Shown: one piece after another, positions 25,931 through 34,700 of the stretch
How the letters are laid out: the number at the start of each line of letters is the position of its first letter
How positions within the stretch are numbered: position 1 is the first letter of the stretch
Assembly: GCF_031583595.1 (NCBI RefSeq)
Contig: NZ_CP134145.1
Coordinates: forward strand, 1,922,001-1,986,000
Reading direction: 5' to 3'
Source: Thalassotalea psychrophila
Lineage (GTDB): Bacteria; Pseudomonadota; Gammaproteobacteria; Enterobacterales; Alteromonadaceae
Length of the DNA: 64,000 bases
Notes under the pieces: model-generated
What the model saw: the letters and a program-made list of their open reading frames with translations, nothing else
Database searches by the model: none
Told to the model about the DNA's origin: nothing
Translations under genes and position numbers: made by a program

Positions 25931-27145
25931 ATGAGTAACTTCCCACAGCGCATAAGCGACAACCTATATGACGATTTATTTTTACCTGAAGAAACTATTA
26001 AGGTAAGAGCTAAAGTTAGAGAGTTTGCCGATAGAGTCATTCGTCCTATAGCCCATAAAATTAATACTGAAGCTGAAGATGTAAGTAAATTTCCTTGGCA
26101 GTTAGTTAAACAAATGGGTGATGAAGGCTTACTCGCTATACCATTTGCCAAAGAGCATGGTGGTGCAGGTTTAGAATATCCAACATTAGCTACCATGGTG
26201 TTACTTGAAGAAATTGCGTATGTAAGTTCAGGCATTGCCGCAGCTATTATTGATGTGCCGTTAATTTTATTTGGTCATACGCTTAAGCATGCTAAACCTG
26301 CCGTTCAACAAAAACTTTTTCCTAAAGTCATTAGTGGTGAGTTAATTGGTGCCTTTGCTACTAGCGAACCGGCAGCAAGCACAGATTTAAGTGTTCGAGC
26401 ATTACAAACTGTAGCAACGAAAGTAGAAGGCGGTTACCGCATAAATGGCCGTAAACGTTGGATCACCAACTCACCTGTTGCTCAGCAAATGTTCGTGCTG
26501 TGTAAAATGGATGAGTCGATGAGTATGTTTCTTATCGATATGAGTTCAAAAGGGGCAAGTGTAGGTGAACCGGATAAGAAAATGGGTAATCATATTCAGT
26601 TAACTGCTGATGTGTATTTTGATGATGTGTTTGTACCCGATGAAAACTTAGTTGGTGAAGAGGGCAAAGGCTTGAAATCGGCACTAACCTCATTAACTCT
26701 TGGCCGTGTAGGTATTGGCGCGTGTGGAGTAGGGATGGCACAAGCTGGTTTTGACTTTGCCGTTGATTATATGAAGAAGCGTGAAATTTTTGGGAAACCA
26801 ATTTCGCAATTTCAATACTGGCAGTTTAAATTTGCTGGTTATGCAACAGAGCTGGAAAATGCACGTAATCTTTATATAAAAGCTGCGTTAATTGAAGATA
26901 AAAAGCGACCTAATGTGCAAGGTATGTGTGCTATGGCAAAACTCATTGGTAGTGCTTTACCGGGTGACTTGGTTCGTGACGCTATTCAAGTTTGTGGTGG
27001 CTATGGCTTTGTTAAAGAACTAGCCGCTACAGGGCAACAATTCCCGTTAGAGTCTATTTATCGAGATTGTAAAATTGGTGAAATATATGAAGGTGCAAAC
27101 GAAGTGCAACGATTGGTAATAGCTCGTGGTATTTTTGGCAAGTAA
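25931..27145 (+). CDS. Acyl-CoA dehydrogenase (404 aa)
   Basis: Complete acyl-CoA dehydrogenase. N-domain with VREFADRVIRPIAHKI; FAD/substrate-contact strand GAFATSEPAASTDLS (about 139-153) and RKRWITNS; C-domain with QFQYWQFKFAGYATELENAR; final signature RDCKIGEIYEGANEVQRLVIA, which keeps the catalytic Glu of the IYEG motif, unlike the paralogue at 17475. It is cotranscribed with the NMO-like gene. It introduces the alpha-beta double bond into an acyl-CoA and passes electrons to ETF. Chain-length or branch preference cannot be read. A strong terminator follows at 27308. Confidence 0.92.
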   Translation: MSNFPQRISDNLYDDLFLPEETIKVRAKVREFADRVIRPIAHKINTEAEDVSKFPWQLVKQMGDEGLLAIPFAKEHGGAGLEYPTLATMVLLEEIAYVSSGIAAAIIDVPLILFGHTLKHAKPAVQQKLFPKVISGELIGAFATSEPAASTDLSVRALQTVATKVEGGYRINGRKRWITNSPVAQQMFVLCKMDESMSMFLIDMSSKGASVGEPDKKMGNHIQLTADVYFDDVFVPDENLVGEEGKGLKSALTSLTLGRVGIGACGVGMAQAGFDFAVDYMKKREIFGKPISQFQYWQFKFAGYATELENARNLYIKAALIEDKKRPNVQGMCAMAKLIGSALPGDLVRDAIQVCGGYGFVKELAATGQQFPLESIYRDCKIGEIYEGANEVQRLVIARGIFGK

Positions 27146-27307
27146 ATCGGTTTATAACTTGTGTGCATAATATTTATGCCTATATTACATTGGTTGATAA
27201 AATTAATGATTGTTAAAATACGCCTACTTTCTTGTGAACTCAGCAATAAACTTGTCATGAGGTTTATCGCTAACAAGTAAAGTATTTTTTAACAAAGTAA
27301 AATTTTT

Positions 27308-27347
27308 AGCAATATCAGAAGTAGTGCTCTGATATTGCTTTTTTTTT
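27308..27347 (+). terminator. Intrinsic terminator of the NMO/acyl-CoA dehydrogenase operon
   Basis: Perfect 12-bp stem AGCAATATCAGA (27308-27319) / TCTGATATTGCT (27328-27339) followed by T9. It directly abuts the tandem repeat array. Confidence 0.9.
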
Positions 27348-27558
27348 GCTCAAGGAAGAGCTATATGCAGAAAATACATGGATGTATAATTTTCTGTTTT
27401 GCTCAGGGAAGAGCTATATGCAGAAAATACATGGATGTATAATTTTCTGCTTTGCACATGGAAGTGCTTATCCTCCCGAACCATGGATGGGGAAAAGGGA
27501 GGGGTTGCTCAGGGAAGAGCTTATCCTCCCGAGCCAAAGCGAGACACGGGACCTCCCT
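27348..27558. repeat. 53-bp tandem repeat, four units, last two merging into a REP
   Basis: Units begin with GCTCA/GCACA at 27348, 27401, 27454 and 27507, each exactly 53 nt apart. Units 1 and 2 differ at only two positions and carry an internal palindrome around ATACATGGATGTAT. Unit 3 keeps the length and the CATGGATG core but has CCTCCCGAAC...GGGAGGGG flanks. Unit 4 ends in the type A REP core GAGCCAAAGCGAGAC (27531-27545). The 541-nt gap 27146-27686 holds this array, two terminators and no convincing gene. Confidence 0.85.
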
Positions 27559-27635
27559 TATTCATAACGTGCTTTAAAACAATATTTACACCCACTCAAA
27601 GATTGTATAAATCAGAACATCATGAATTTAAAACG

Positions 27636-27662
27636 TAAAAAAGGGCTTTCGAAAAAGCCCTT
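27636..27662 (-). terminator. Intrinsic terminator of the RND adaptor gene
   Basis: AAGGGCTTT (27641-27649) / AAAGCCCTT (27654-27662) with loop CGAA. The A run before it gives the U tail on the minus strand. Confidence 0.85.
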
Positions 27663-27686
27663 AGAGTTAATGTTTATTATATAACG

Positions 27687-28790
27687 CTATTTTGCTACTG
27701 AAACCGGCTGATTAACTTTTACACTTAAAAAACCTGCCGTGATAATTGTGTCGCCAACATTCAAGCCTTTAGTGATGATTACGTTACTGGCATCTACAGC
27801 TCCTAGGTCGACATAAGATTTTTCGGCAACGTTGGCTTCATTGACAATAAGAACGTACCTACCCGCTTGATCCTGCTGTACTGCAGACATTGGAATTTTT
27901 ATAACATGTATCTTTTCAATGTCTCGGCCAATTATGTATACATTTTGGCCGGCAACCAATAAACCATCAGGGTTTGGAAAAACTACACGGTAACTTATGT
28001 AACCACTTTCTTCAGATGCTTCAGTACCAATGTAATCGAGTAGTCCTTCATGTTCATAAACATCGCCATTTGGTAACTCAATATGAATACTACGTACTTC
28101 TTCAGGTGCTTTATCTTTTAATACAAGCATATTTTGGAAATGTTCTTTGTGATCTATTAATACATAGACCTCAATTTTATCATTAGCGATAACTTCAATT
28201 ATATTTCCTTTTAATGGACCTATAATTTCACCAATATTGATATCATTTAAACCAACCACGCCATCAATAGGAGAAACAATCTTTGCTTGTTTTAAACGAA
28301 GTTCGGTTTTTAATAATTCAGATTGTGCGGTAAGTAATTCAACTTTAGCTATATCTGTGTCAGCCTTGATTTTATCAGCATCTAATTCGCTGATCACTTT
28401 TTCTTCAACTAAGCGTTGTGAGGCCTTAAATGTTTTCTCTGCTAAATCAAGTTCAATTTGAGCTCTGGCAACATCCGCTTTATTTGTTGCTAGTTTAGCT
28501 AAAATTGGCTCAGGATCTATCTCTATTAATACATCGCCACGCTTAACGACAGAGCCTTCTTTGAAGTTATTTTTAATGACTATACCTCTGACTTGGCTAG
28601 ATAATTCCGCTTTATCAAGAATTTGGGTTTTACCAGGCCAGCGATTGCTCACCCCATGTTCGATTAGTGCAATTTCTTGAACTTCAACTTCGGGAGCAGC
28701 TATCTTGGAGGCTACTTGTTCTGCGGGCTCTGAACAGCCGATTAATAGTAAAAAAGCAAAAGATGGAACAACGAACTTCATTACGCTCAT
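27687..28790 (-). CDS. RND efflux periplasmic adaptor (membrane fusion) lipoprotein (367 aa)
   Basis: A lipobox (FLLLIGCSEP, Cys 19) marks a lipoprotein anchored in the inner membrane. The fold order is that of HlyD/AcrA-like adaptors: barrel-sandwich half (RGIVIKNNFKEGSVVKRGDV), alpha-hairpin (about 105-170, LDLAEKTFKASQRLVEEKVI), second lipoyl half (IVSPIDGVVGLNDINIGEII), beta-barrel and a membrane-proximal domain ending in GLNVGDTIITAGFLSVKVNQPV. AGGAG precedes ATG perfectly. Adaptors normally sit next to an RND pump gene, but none is present on either side here, so the partner must be encoded elsewhere. It is divergent from an AraC regulator (29126) that may control it. Confidence 0.88.
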   Translation of the reverse strand: MSVMKFVVPSFAFLLLIGCSEPAEQVASKIAAPEVEVQEIALIEHGVSNRWPGKTQILDKAELSSQVRGIVIKNNFKEGSVVKRGDVLIEIDPEPILAKLATNKADVARAQIELDLAEKTFKASQRLVEEKVISELDADKIKADTDIAKVELLTAQSELLKTELRLKQAKIVSPIDGVVGLNDINIGEIIGPLKGNIIEVIANDKIEVYVLIDHKEHFQNMLVLKDKAPEEVRSIHIELPNGDVYEHEGLLDYIGTEASEESGYISYRVVFPNPDGLLVAGQNVYIIGRDIEKIHVIKIPMSAVQQDQAGRYVLIVNEANVAEKSYVDLGAVDASNVIITKGLNVGDTIITAGFLSVKVNQPVSVAK

Positions 28791-29125
28791 GTTTAACTCC
28801 TAGAGTGTGAGGTAAGACCAATTAAAAGAATAACTTAACTCATTACACTGTAGTTAACTTATCTGGAACTGGCTAATATTTAATTGTCTAAATTTAATTT
28901 CTAGATGCATTTTATTCTCATCGGATCAGTTGAGGTAATGATTTTTTTGAATAATATTTATAACTATAAAGCATAATGGTTATTATTATATATCCTACTG
29001 TTTTATATGTTGTTTTTATACTTCACCCTAAAGGGTGGTTACTAAAGGTTGATTATTAATTACACTGTGTATTATTGATGCCTAAATAAAAGTATTGCTT
29101 TTATTCTATTTATTGAGGATTTAAG
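28791..29125. other. Divergent promoter region between RND adaptor and AraC genes
   Basis: 335 nt with no ORF. It contains the TCACCC-type site at 29023 near the AraC side and AT-rich stretches suited to two divergent promoters. No terminator or repeat family recognised. Confidence 0.6.
29023..29038. promoter_or_regulatory. Candidate operator, TCACCC-type palindrome (site 5)
   Basis: TCACCCTAAAGGGTGG, one mismatch from symmetry, 87 nt before the AraC start at 29126 and 233 nt from the adaptor start. Confidence 0.6.
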
Positions 29126-30157
29126 GTGAAGAAGTTATTAGCGAGTAGTTATAGTGGCAGCCTAAGTTTTTTGCAGCCAGCCATTGAACAGTATACAGCA
29201 GACTTTCATTTGAAACTTGCATCCGTAGGTATTGATTTAAGTGATTATGTTAATGCTTATAAACGAATACCACAGCAACAGTGCTCTAAATATATTGATG
29301 CTCTTGTTAAAGAAACTTGTCCAGCTATTTCAATTAAAGCATGTAAGCATTTAAATCCTGCACTATTGAATTCATTTGGAACTGGGCTTTTGTATAGCAG
29401 TTCGTTACGAGACTTTTGCCAACGTTACATTAATGGCTTTGCTTTTATTACTAACTTGGTAGATGTTGATTTTGTTGAACAAGACAGTGAAAGTTACCTT
29501 GTTATCACTGATACGGTTGATTTTAACCAAGTAAATTCAAATTTCTATTCAGATATTTTCTCGGCTCTAACGTTAAGTTTACTTAAATTAACTGTTGGTC
29601 CAAATTCGATGGTCAAAAAAGTATGTTTAACCTGGACTCCACCAAAAGACATAATTCAAGATTATGTTGATTTCTTTGGGGATAACGTTGAGTTTTCAGC
29701 AGACGAAACTATGGTTGTTTTTGATAACGAACAACTAGATGTTGAATTTATTTGGGCAAATGAAACATTAGCTGCTCAAGCAGATAAAACGGTTAAAGAG
29801 TTTATTGAACGTAGTTACTCGTTTGATCTTACTTCTAAAGTAACGAATGTAATCGCAAAATTATTACCACAAGGTAAGTGCAGTAAACTTATTATTGCTG
29901 ATATATGTGGTATGTCTGAAAGTACGTTACAAAATAAATTAAATGTTGAAGGCACCAGCTTTCAAAAAATTGTCGATAATTTACGTAAAAAATTAGCGAT
30001 ACGTTATTTAAAAGACAAAGATCTAACGCTTGAACAAATATCGTATAAGTTAGGCTATTACAGTTGTAGTAATTTTTCTAGGGCGTTTAAATCTTGGTTT
30101 GCCTTAACTCCTGTTGAATATAAAAAGCTGGATAAAGATTTCTCTATAGCTAGTTAA
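29126..30157 (+). CDS. AraC-family regulator with arabinose-binding-like sensor domain (343 aa)
   Basis: Starts at GTG with GAGGA 7-8 nt upstream. The N-terminal 190 residues fit the OruR/ArgR-like sensor domain (PF12625 type) in spacing and in the LKLASVGIDLSDYVNAYKRI start. The C-terminal 100 residues hold the two helix-turn-helix motifs (SKLIIADICGMSESTLQNKL and LTLEQISYKLGYYSCSNFSR). Relatives of this type regulate catabolic genes for amino acids, lipids or steroids. It is divergent from the RND adaptor gene and convergent with fadE. A TCACCC-type site lies in its promoter, so it may be autoregulated or be a member of the shared regulon. Confidence 0.85.
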   Translation: MKKLLASSYSGSLSFLQPAIEQYTADFHLKLASVGIDLSDYVNAYKRIPQQQCSKYIDALVKETCPAISIKACKHLNPALLNSFGTGLLYSSSLRDFCQRYINGFAFITNLVDVDFVEQDSESYLVITDTVDFNQVNSNFYSDIFSALTLSLLKLTVGPNSMVKKVCLTWTPPKDIIQDYVDFFGDNVEFSADETMVVFDNEQLDVEFIWANETLAAQADKTVKEFIERSYSFDLTSKVTNVIAKLLPQGKCSKLIIADICGMSESTLQNKLNVEGTSFQKIVDNLRKKLAIRYLKDKDLTLEQISYKLGYYSCSNFSRAFKSWFALTPVEYKKLDKDFSIAS

Positions 30158-30160
30158 TGC

Positions 30161-30207
30161 GAGAAACGAGAAACGACAATTCTAACTCCTTCCTGAACTC
30201 GTTTCTC
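30161..30207. terminator. Bidirectional stem-loop between AraC gene and fadE
   Basis: GAGAAACGAG (30161-30170) and CTCGTTTCTC (30198-30207), a perfect 10-bp inverted repeat in the 56-nt gap between two convergent genes. No strong T run. Confidence 0.5.
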
Positions 30208-30213
30208 AATCAT

Positions 30214-32682
30214 CTACGCAGCCTTTTCATCTTTTTTCGGCACTTGATTTGCTAAATGCTTTTCTTTATTAGCAACTAGGTCAATAGCATCAAAATCATC
30301 TACGTTGATCACGTCTTTACGTTGTTGCTCTGTAACCGTTAATAATTCAGCTTCTTCTTTAGTAATTAAAGAGTTAGCTAATGCACTTTCAGCAAGCTCA
30401 TCTAAATTGATAATAGCGTGGCGTTTCCCCGTAGCAGCATTAATTTTATCGACTATAGCTTCGGCTTTTATGATATTTTCAAGTGCTAATTCTAATTTAC
30501 CCATTAAATTACCATCGGTTTTATTTAAGTATTGGCCTTGGCCTAAACGTGTTCGCGCCGCATTAGGGTGTTGCAATAATTGCGACACTTTATGATCTAA
30601 CACATCACTTGGCTTTTTAAGCGATGGACCAAACGGCATCACCAAGTATTTAAATACTTTACCGATAACGCGGTTAGGGAAGTTTTCGCTTAACTCTTTA
30701 ATCGCTAATTCACATTTGTATAAGCTATCTTCAATAGCCCACATCATCAATGCTTGGTCTTCTTTCTGGCGACCTTCATCGTTAAAGCGCTTTAATGTTG
30801 CCGAGGCTAAGTACAAGTAACTTAATACATCACCCAAACGAGCAGAGATACGCTCACGGCGTTTTAGATCACCGCCAAGCACTGCCATCGATAAATCTGA
30901 TAATAACGCTAAATTCGAGCTAAAACGGGTCATAATTTGGTAATAACGATGAGTTTTATCCTTATAAGGTGCACTAACCAAATGAGCACCAGATAATGAG
31001 AACCATACGGAACGAACCATGTTTGAAATAGTAAAGCCCATATGGCCAAACAAGGCTTGGTCGAAATCTTCTGTTGCTTGTTCAAAGTTTGGGTTTGCTG
31101 CAGCTTCAAGCTCTGCTAATACATATGGGTGACAGCGAATTGCCCCTTGACCATAGATGATCATATTACGAGTGAGTATATTTGCACCCTCTACAGTAAT
31201 GGCAATTGGTGCCCCTTGATAACCACGGGCTAGGTAGTTATTTGGCCCCATACAAACACCTTTACCGCCATGGATATCCATGGCGTCACTAATACAATCT
31301 CGCATTTTTTCAGTTAAGTGATATTTACAAATGGCTGATACCACGGAAGGTTTTTCACCTAAATCAACGGCTCCGGTACTCATAGTAGTAACAGCATCCA
31401 TTAAATAGGCATTACCACCAATACGAGCTAGAGCTTCTTCAACGCCTTCCATTTTACCAATTGGTAATTTAAATTGACGACGAATATGGCTATAAGCACC
31501 CGTTGCTAAGGCAAGTGTTTTAGCGCCACCAGCTGAAGTTGAAGGTAAGGTAATTGCACGTCCAACAGATAAGCATTCAACCAACATACGCCAGCCTTGG
31601 CCTGCCATGTCTTTACCACCAATAATGAAATCTAAAGGTACAAAAATATCGTTACCCTGAGTAGGACCATTTTGAAATGGAACATTCAAAGGAAAGTGGC
31701 GGCGACCGGTAATTACACCGTCAATATCGGTAGGAATTAAGGCACAGGTGATACCTAAATCTTTTTCTTCGCCAATTAGTTGATCAGGATCGTATAACTT
31801 AAATGCTAAACCCAAAATTGTCGCGACCGGAGCTAGGGTAATATAACGTTTATCCCAAGTTAAGCGCATGCCTAGTACTTCTTTGCCTTCAAATTCACCT
31901 TTACAAATAATACCAAAATCTGGGATAGCACCGGCATCTGAGCCTGCTTCAGGACTCGTTAAGGCGAAACATGGAATTTCTTCACCAGTAGCAAGACGGG
32001 GCAGGTAATGATCTTGCTGCTCTTTAGTACCATAATGTTGTAGTAGTTCACCTGGGCCTAAAGAGTTTGGTACGCCAACAGTACTTGATAATACCACTGA
32101 AACACCGCTTAATTTTTGTAATACTCGAGATTGTGCATAAGCACTGAATTCTAACCCGCCATATTCTTTTTTAATGATCATCGCAAAGAATTTATTATCT
32201 TTTAAATACTGCCAAACAAGGGGAGGTAGGTCGGCTAATTCATGGGTAATTTCCCAGTCATCACACATACTACACACTTCTTCTACCGGGCCATCTAAAA
32301 AGGCCTGCTCTTCTAGGGTTAAGCGAGGTTGTGGGAATTTATGCAGCTTTGTCCAGTCAGGGTCACCTTTAAATAATTCAGCTTCAAACCAGGTGGTTCC
32401 TGCATTCAATGCTTCTTTTTCTGTCGTGGACATTTCAGGCATAATTTTTTGAAATGCTTTAAGTAGTCTTTCACTAATTAAACTCTTTCGTATGCTTTTA
32501 ATATTTAACGGCGCTGCGATAGCAATAAATACTATCCAACTAAAAGCGCCAACAAGGCCAAAGATGCTGCCAACAAACATCAATAAAATATAGCTGCTTG
32601 TAAAAACACTTAATGATGCTCTGGTATAGGCTAAATAACCTGTGATTAAGATAAATGCTGATAAACCGATTAATACTTCCAC
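30214..32682 (-). CDS. fadE: FadE-type acyl-CoA dehydrogenase, membrane-associated (822 aa)
   Basis: The first gene-sized frame begins at 32730, but a clean ribosome binding site (GGAG, 5 nt spacing) precedes GTG at 32682. That start gives [19 protein letters not shown], matching the short hydrophobic N-terminus and about 815-residue length of E. coli FadE. Two hydrophobic segments (about 3-20 and 30-55) anchor it. The acyl-CoA dehydrogenase core (about 110-500) includes [20 protein letters not shown] and the [20 protein letters not shown] signature with the catalytic Glu. The C-terminal 300 residues are the DUF1974 domain unique to FadE. It catalyses the first beta-oxidation step for fatty acyl-CoAs. 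Monocistronic, and divergent from the 32886 gene. Confidence 0.92.
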   Translation of the reverse strand: MEVLIGLSAFILITGYLAYTRASLSVFTSSYILLMFVGSIFGLVGAFSWIVFIAIAAPLNIKSIRKSLISERLLKAFQKIMPEMSTTEKEALNAGTTWFEAELFKGDPDWTKLHKFPQPRLTLEEQAFLDGPVEEVCSMCDDWEITHELADLPPLVWQYLKDNKFFAMIIKKEYGGLEFSAYAQSRVLQKLSGVSVVLSSTVGVPNSLGPGELLQHYGTKEQQDHYLPRLATGEEIPCFALTSPEAGSDAGAIPDFGIICKGEFEGKEVLGMRLTWDKRYITLAPVATILGLAFKLYDPDQLIGEEKDLGITCALIPTDIDGVITGRRHFPLNVPFQNGPTQGNDIFVPLDFIIGGKDMAGQGWRMLVECLSVGRAITLPSTSAGGAKTLALATGAYSHIRRQFKLPIGKMEGVEEALARIGGNAYLMDAVTTMSTGAVDLGEKPSVVSAICKYHLTEKMRDCISDAMDIHGGKGVCMGPNNYLARGYQGAPIAITVEGANILTRNMIIYGQGAIRCHPYVLAELEAAANPNFEQATEDFDQALFGHMGFTISNMVRSVWFSLSGAHLVSAPYKDKTHRYYQIMTRFSSNLALLSDLSMAVLGGDLKRRERISARLGDVLSYLYLASATLKRFNDEGRQKEDQALMMWAIEDSLYKCELAIKELSENFPNRVIGKVFKYLVMPFGPSLKKPSDVLDHKVSQLLQHPNAARTRLGQGQYLNKTDGNLMGKLELALENIIKAEAIVDKINAATGKRHAIINLDELAESALANSLITKEEAELLTVTEQQRKDVINVDDFDAIDLVANKEKHLANQVPKKDEKAA

Positions 32683-32885
32683 AATAACTCCAAAAAGGTA
32701 AGAGGTCAGACCACTATTTAATTTAAGCATAATTACATTTTATTGCAAGATCAAATAGTTTATTTACATTACTTATGTATAAGTATAATTTAGTCTCCCA
32801 ATTGATCTAATTTTTGCTGAAACTTTTAATAAATAATCGTTATACTATTTATTAAGTTACCCCTAGGAATGATAAAGGCGATTAC

Positions 32886-33674
32886 ATGTGCGAACTATTG
32901 GCAATGAGTGCCAACGTACCAACAGATATTTGTTTTAGTTTTGCTGGCTTAATGCAAAGAGGCGGAAATACTGGCCCACATAAGGATGGATGGGGTATTA
33001 CTTTTTATGAAGGTAAGGGCTGTCGTACATTTAAAGATCCTAAACCAAGCTTCGATTCTGAAATTGCTAAACTGGTAACTAACTATCCAATAAAAAGTGT
33101 AGCGGTAGTTTGTCATATAAGGCAAGCCAACGCTGGGCCGGTAAGCTTGGAAAATACCCACCCTTTTACTCGTGAGTTATGGGGAAGAAATTTCACTTAT
33201 GCCCATAACGGTCAACTTGCCAATCATAAACAAATACTAAAAACCCATAAGCTATTATCTATCGGTATCACCGATAGCGAGCAAGCATTTGTATGGATAT
33301 TAGAACAATTACGTATTAAGTTTGGTGATAACAGGCCTGGATCTGAAGCGCTTTATAATTATTTAGCCAGTTTATGTGAGCTTATTGATGCCTTAGGTGT
33401 ATTTAATTTAATTTTAAGTGATGGTGAATTTATCTTTGCTTATTGTTCAAATAACTTGCATTGGATCACTCGACGAGCCCCCTTTGGCCCTGCAAAGTTA
33501 ATCGATACCGATGTTGCTATTGATTTTAAAAAAGAGACAACAGAGCACGATGTAGTAACTGTTATAGCTACGCAACCCCTCACTGCTGATGAAACATGGT
33601 CGAAACTTCACGCAGGTGATTGGTTAGCTTTTGAATATGGTGAAATAGCCTATCAAGGTAATAGGCTGGGCTAG
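32886..33674 (+). CDS. Class II glutamine amidotransferase, YafJ-like (262 aa)
   Basis: Begins MCELLAMSANVPTDICFSF. Removing Met1 exposes Cys2, the N-terminal nucleophile of class II amidotransferases. The RGGNTGPHKDGWGITFYEG and IRQANAGPVSLENTHPFTREL motifs and the YAHNGQL loop complete the glutaminase site. It has no synthase domain, so as in YafJ the acceptor is unknown. In many gammaproteobacteria yafJ neighbours fadE, as here where they are divergent. A hydrolytic role in glutamine-like metabolite repair is possible but unproven. Confidence 0.88.
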   Translation: MCELLAMSANVPTDICFSFAGLMQRGGNTGPHKDGWGITFYEGKGCRTFKDPKPSFDSEIAKLVTNYPIKSVAVVCHIRQANAGPVSLENTHPFTRELWGRNFTYAHNGQLANHKQILKTHKLLSIGITDSEQAFVWILEQLRIKFGDNRPGSEALYNYLASLCELIDALGVFNLILSDGEFIFAYCSNNLHWITRRAPFGPAKLIDTDVAIDFKKETTEHDVVTVIATQPLTADETWSKLHAGDWLAFEYGEIAYQGNRLG

Positions 33675-33676
33675 GA

Positions 33677-34453
33677 TTATTTCTCTTTTGAAATCTCAGT
33701 AGAGTCAGAGTCGGTGTTTCCTGACTCTATTGATACTAACTCTGCTTGAAATTGCTGAAAATCACTTTCTATCTGATGCAATTTAACCATTAAATAATTC
33801 AACCTAGGGGCAAACCAAGCATAGGTAACTTGCTTAGTATTAGGTTTTTTACGTCTTAGTTTTATCGCATCAATCACGCCAAAAGGTAACATTAACTCCT
33901 CTTCACCAATGTATTCGTAATTATAGGTACTGATACCACCAGAGGTACTTAGCGCCTGAAAATGAAAGTTTTTAACGCCATTGATCAGGTTTAATCGAGA
34001 TTGCAGGTGATAACTTAATTTACTCTGTAAGCCATCAACCCATTCGCCTTTCATTGGCTTTTTCTTCTTTTTCATGTTGTAAGCGGTTTTATTGGCGTGA
34101 TCAAATTGCCAATGATAATACTTATCTTTACCTGTTCCTTCTCGATCAGACTTATAAGTAAGCGGAGTCACTTGCCCATTAACAATTTTATTGGTGGTTA
34201 TTTCTCTTCGATGATCAGAAAAAATTAACCATTCGATATCAGTTTTGTAATTAAAATCAAAACTACCATCGGGAAGATTTTTTAATGTTCGTTCGGCTTT
34301 GCCGACGATGTCACCATCATGAACAATATTGTATTTTGCGGTAAAATCAGGAATTGAACTTACAGGGGATGCTGGTTCTGCAGCCATTGATGAATGGGAA
34401 AAACATGCTAGAAATAAGCCATGTAATAGGGGAGATAATAACTTACTGTTCAT
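33677..34453 (-). CDS. DUF3108 domain exported protein (258 aa)
   Basis: Signal peptide 1-24 (LLHGLFLACFSHSSMAAEP). The rest is a beta-rich DUF3108 domain: DFTAKYNIVHDGDIVGKAER, a YHWQFDHANKTAY segment and TYAWFAPRLNYLMVKLHQIE. Proteins of this family are periplasmic, of unknown function, and commonly sit beside purN/purM in Alteromonadales. It ends only 2 nt from the convergent yafJ-like gene. Upstream, the MITE-like element starts within 6 nt of the ATG, leaving no recognisable Shine-Dalgarno sequence. Confidence 0.85.
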   Translation of the reverse strand: MNSKLLSPLLHGLFLACFSHSSMAAEPASPVSSIPDFTAKYNIVHDGDIVGKAERTLKNLPDGSFDFNYKTDIEWLIFSDHRREITTNKIVNGQVTPLTYKSDREGTGKDKYYHWQFDHANKTAYNMKKKKKPMKGEWVDGLQSKLSYHLQSRLNLINGVKNFHFQALSTSGGISTYNYEYIGEEELMLPFGVIDAIKLRRKKPNTKQVTYAWFAPRLNYLMVKLHQIESDFQQFQAELVSIESGNTDSDSTEISKEK

Positions 34454-34458
34454 AATAA

Positions 34459-34618
34459 TACCAAGTCCATTAATTATCTGATCATTTTGACCGGTTAAAA
34501 CGAATAACTACGGCGTTATAAAATCTTTAAGTAGAATAACTACTTATAAAATTTTATGCCTTGTATTTATCCATTTTTCCTCACTCAAAAATAGGTCACA
34601 TAATCAATGGAATTGGTA
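34459..34618. repeat. MITE-like palindromic element (about 160 bp)
   Basis: Terminal inverted repeats of 23 bp match at about 20 positions: TACCAAGTCCATTAATTATC (from 34459) against the complement of the right end (34596-34618, TACCAATTCCATTGATTATG). The interior has a second inverted repeat centred on AAGTAGAATAACTACTT (34529-34545) flanked by TATAAAAT/ATAAAATTTTAT. It has no ORF and looks like a non-autonomous element or a large RNA-folding repeat. It sits between purN and the DUF3108 gene, touching the latter's start. Confidence 0.85.
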
Positions 34619-34700
34619 TAACCCTTTGTTTCCATTAACTATGCAGTAAAAAATTTTAGAGTGATAAACAGTAAGTTAGTTCAATAAAAAGTTATACTTG

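Noticed and set aside
27348..27558. Evenly spaced direct repeats as a CRISPR array
   Set aside because: The repeats are contiguous 53-bp tandem units with no unique spacers and no cas genes nearby.
27346..27638. Overlapping short ORFs of 73-79 residues
   Set aside because: They translate the tandem repeat and the REP; their peptides are themselves repetitive, have no ribosome binding site, and start in the terminator region.
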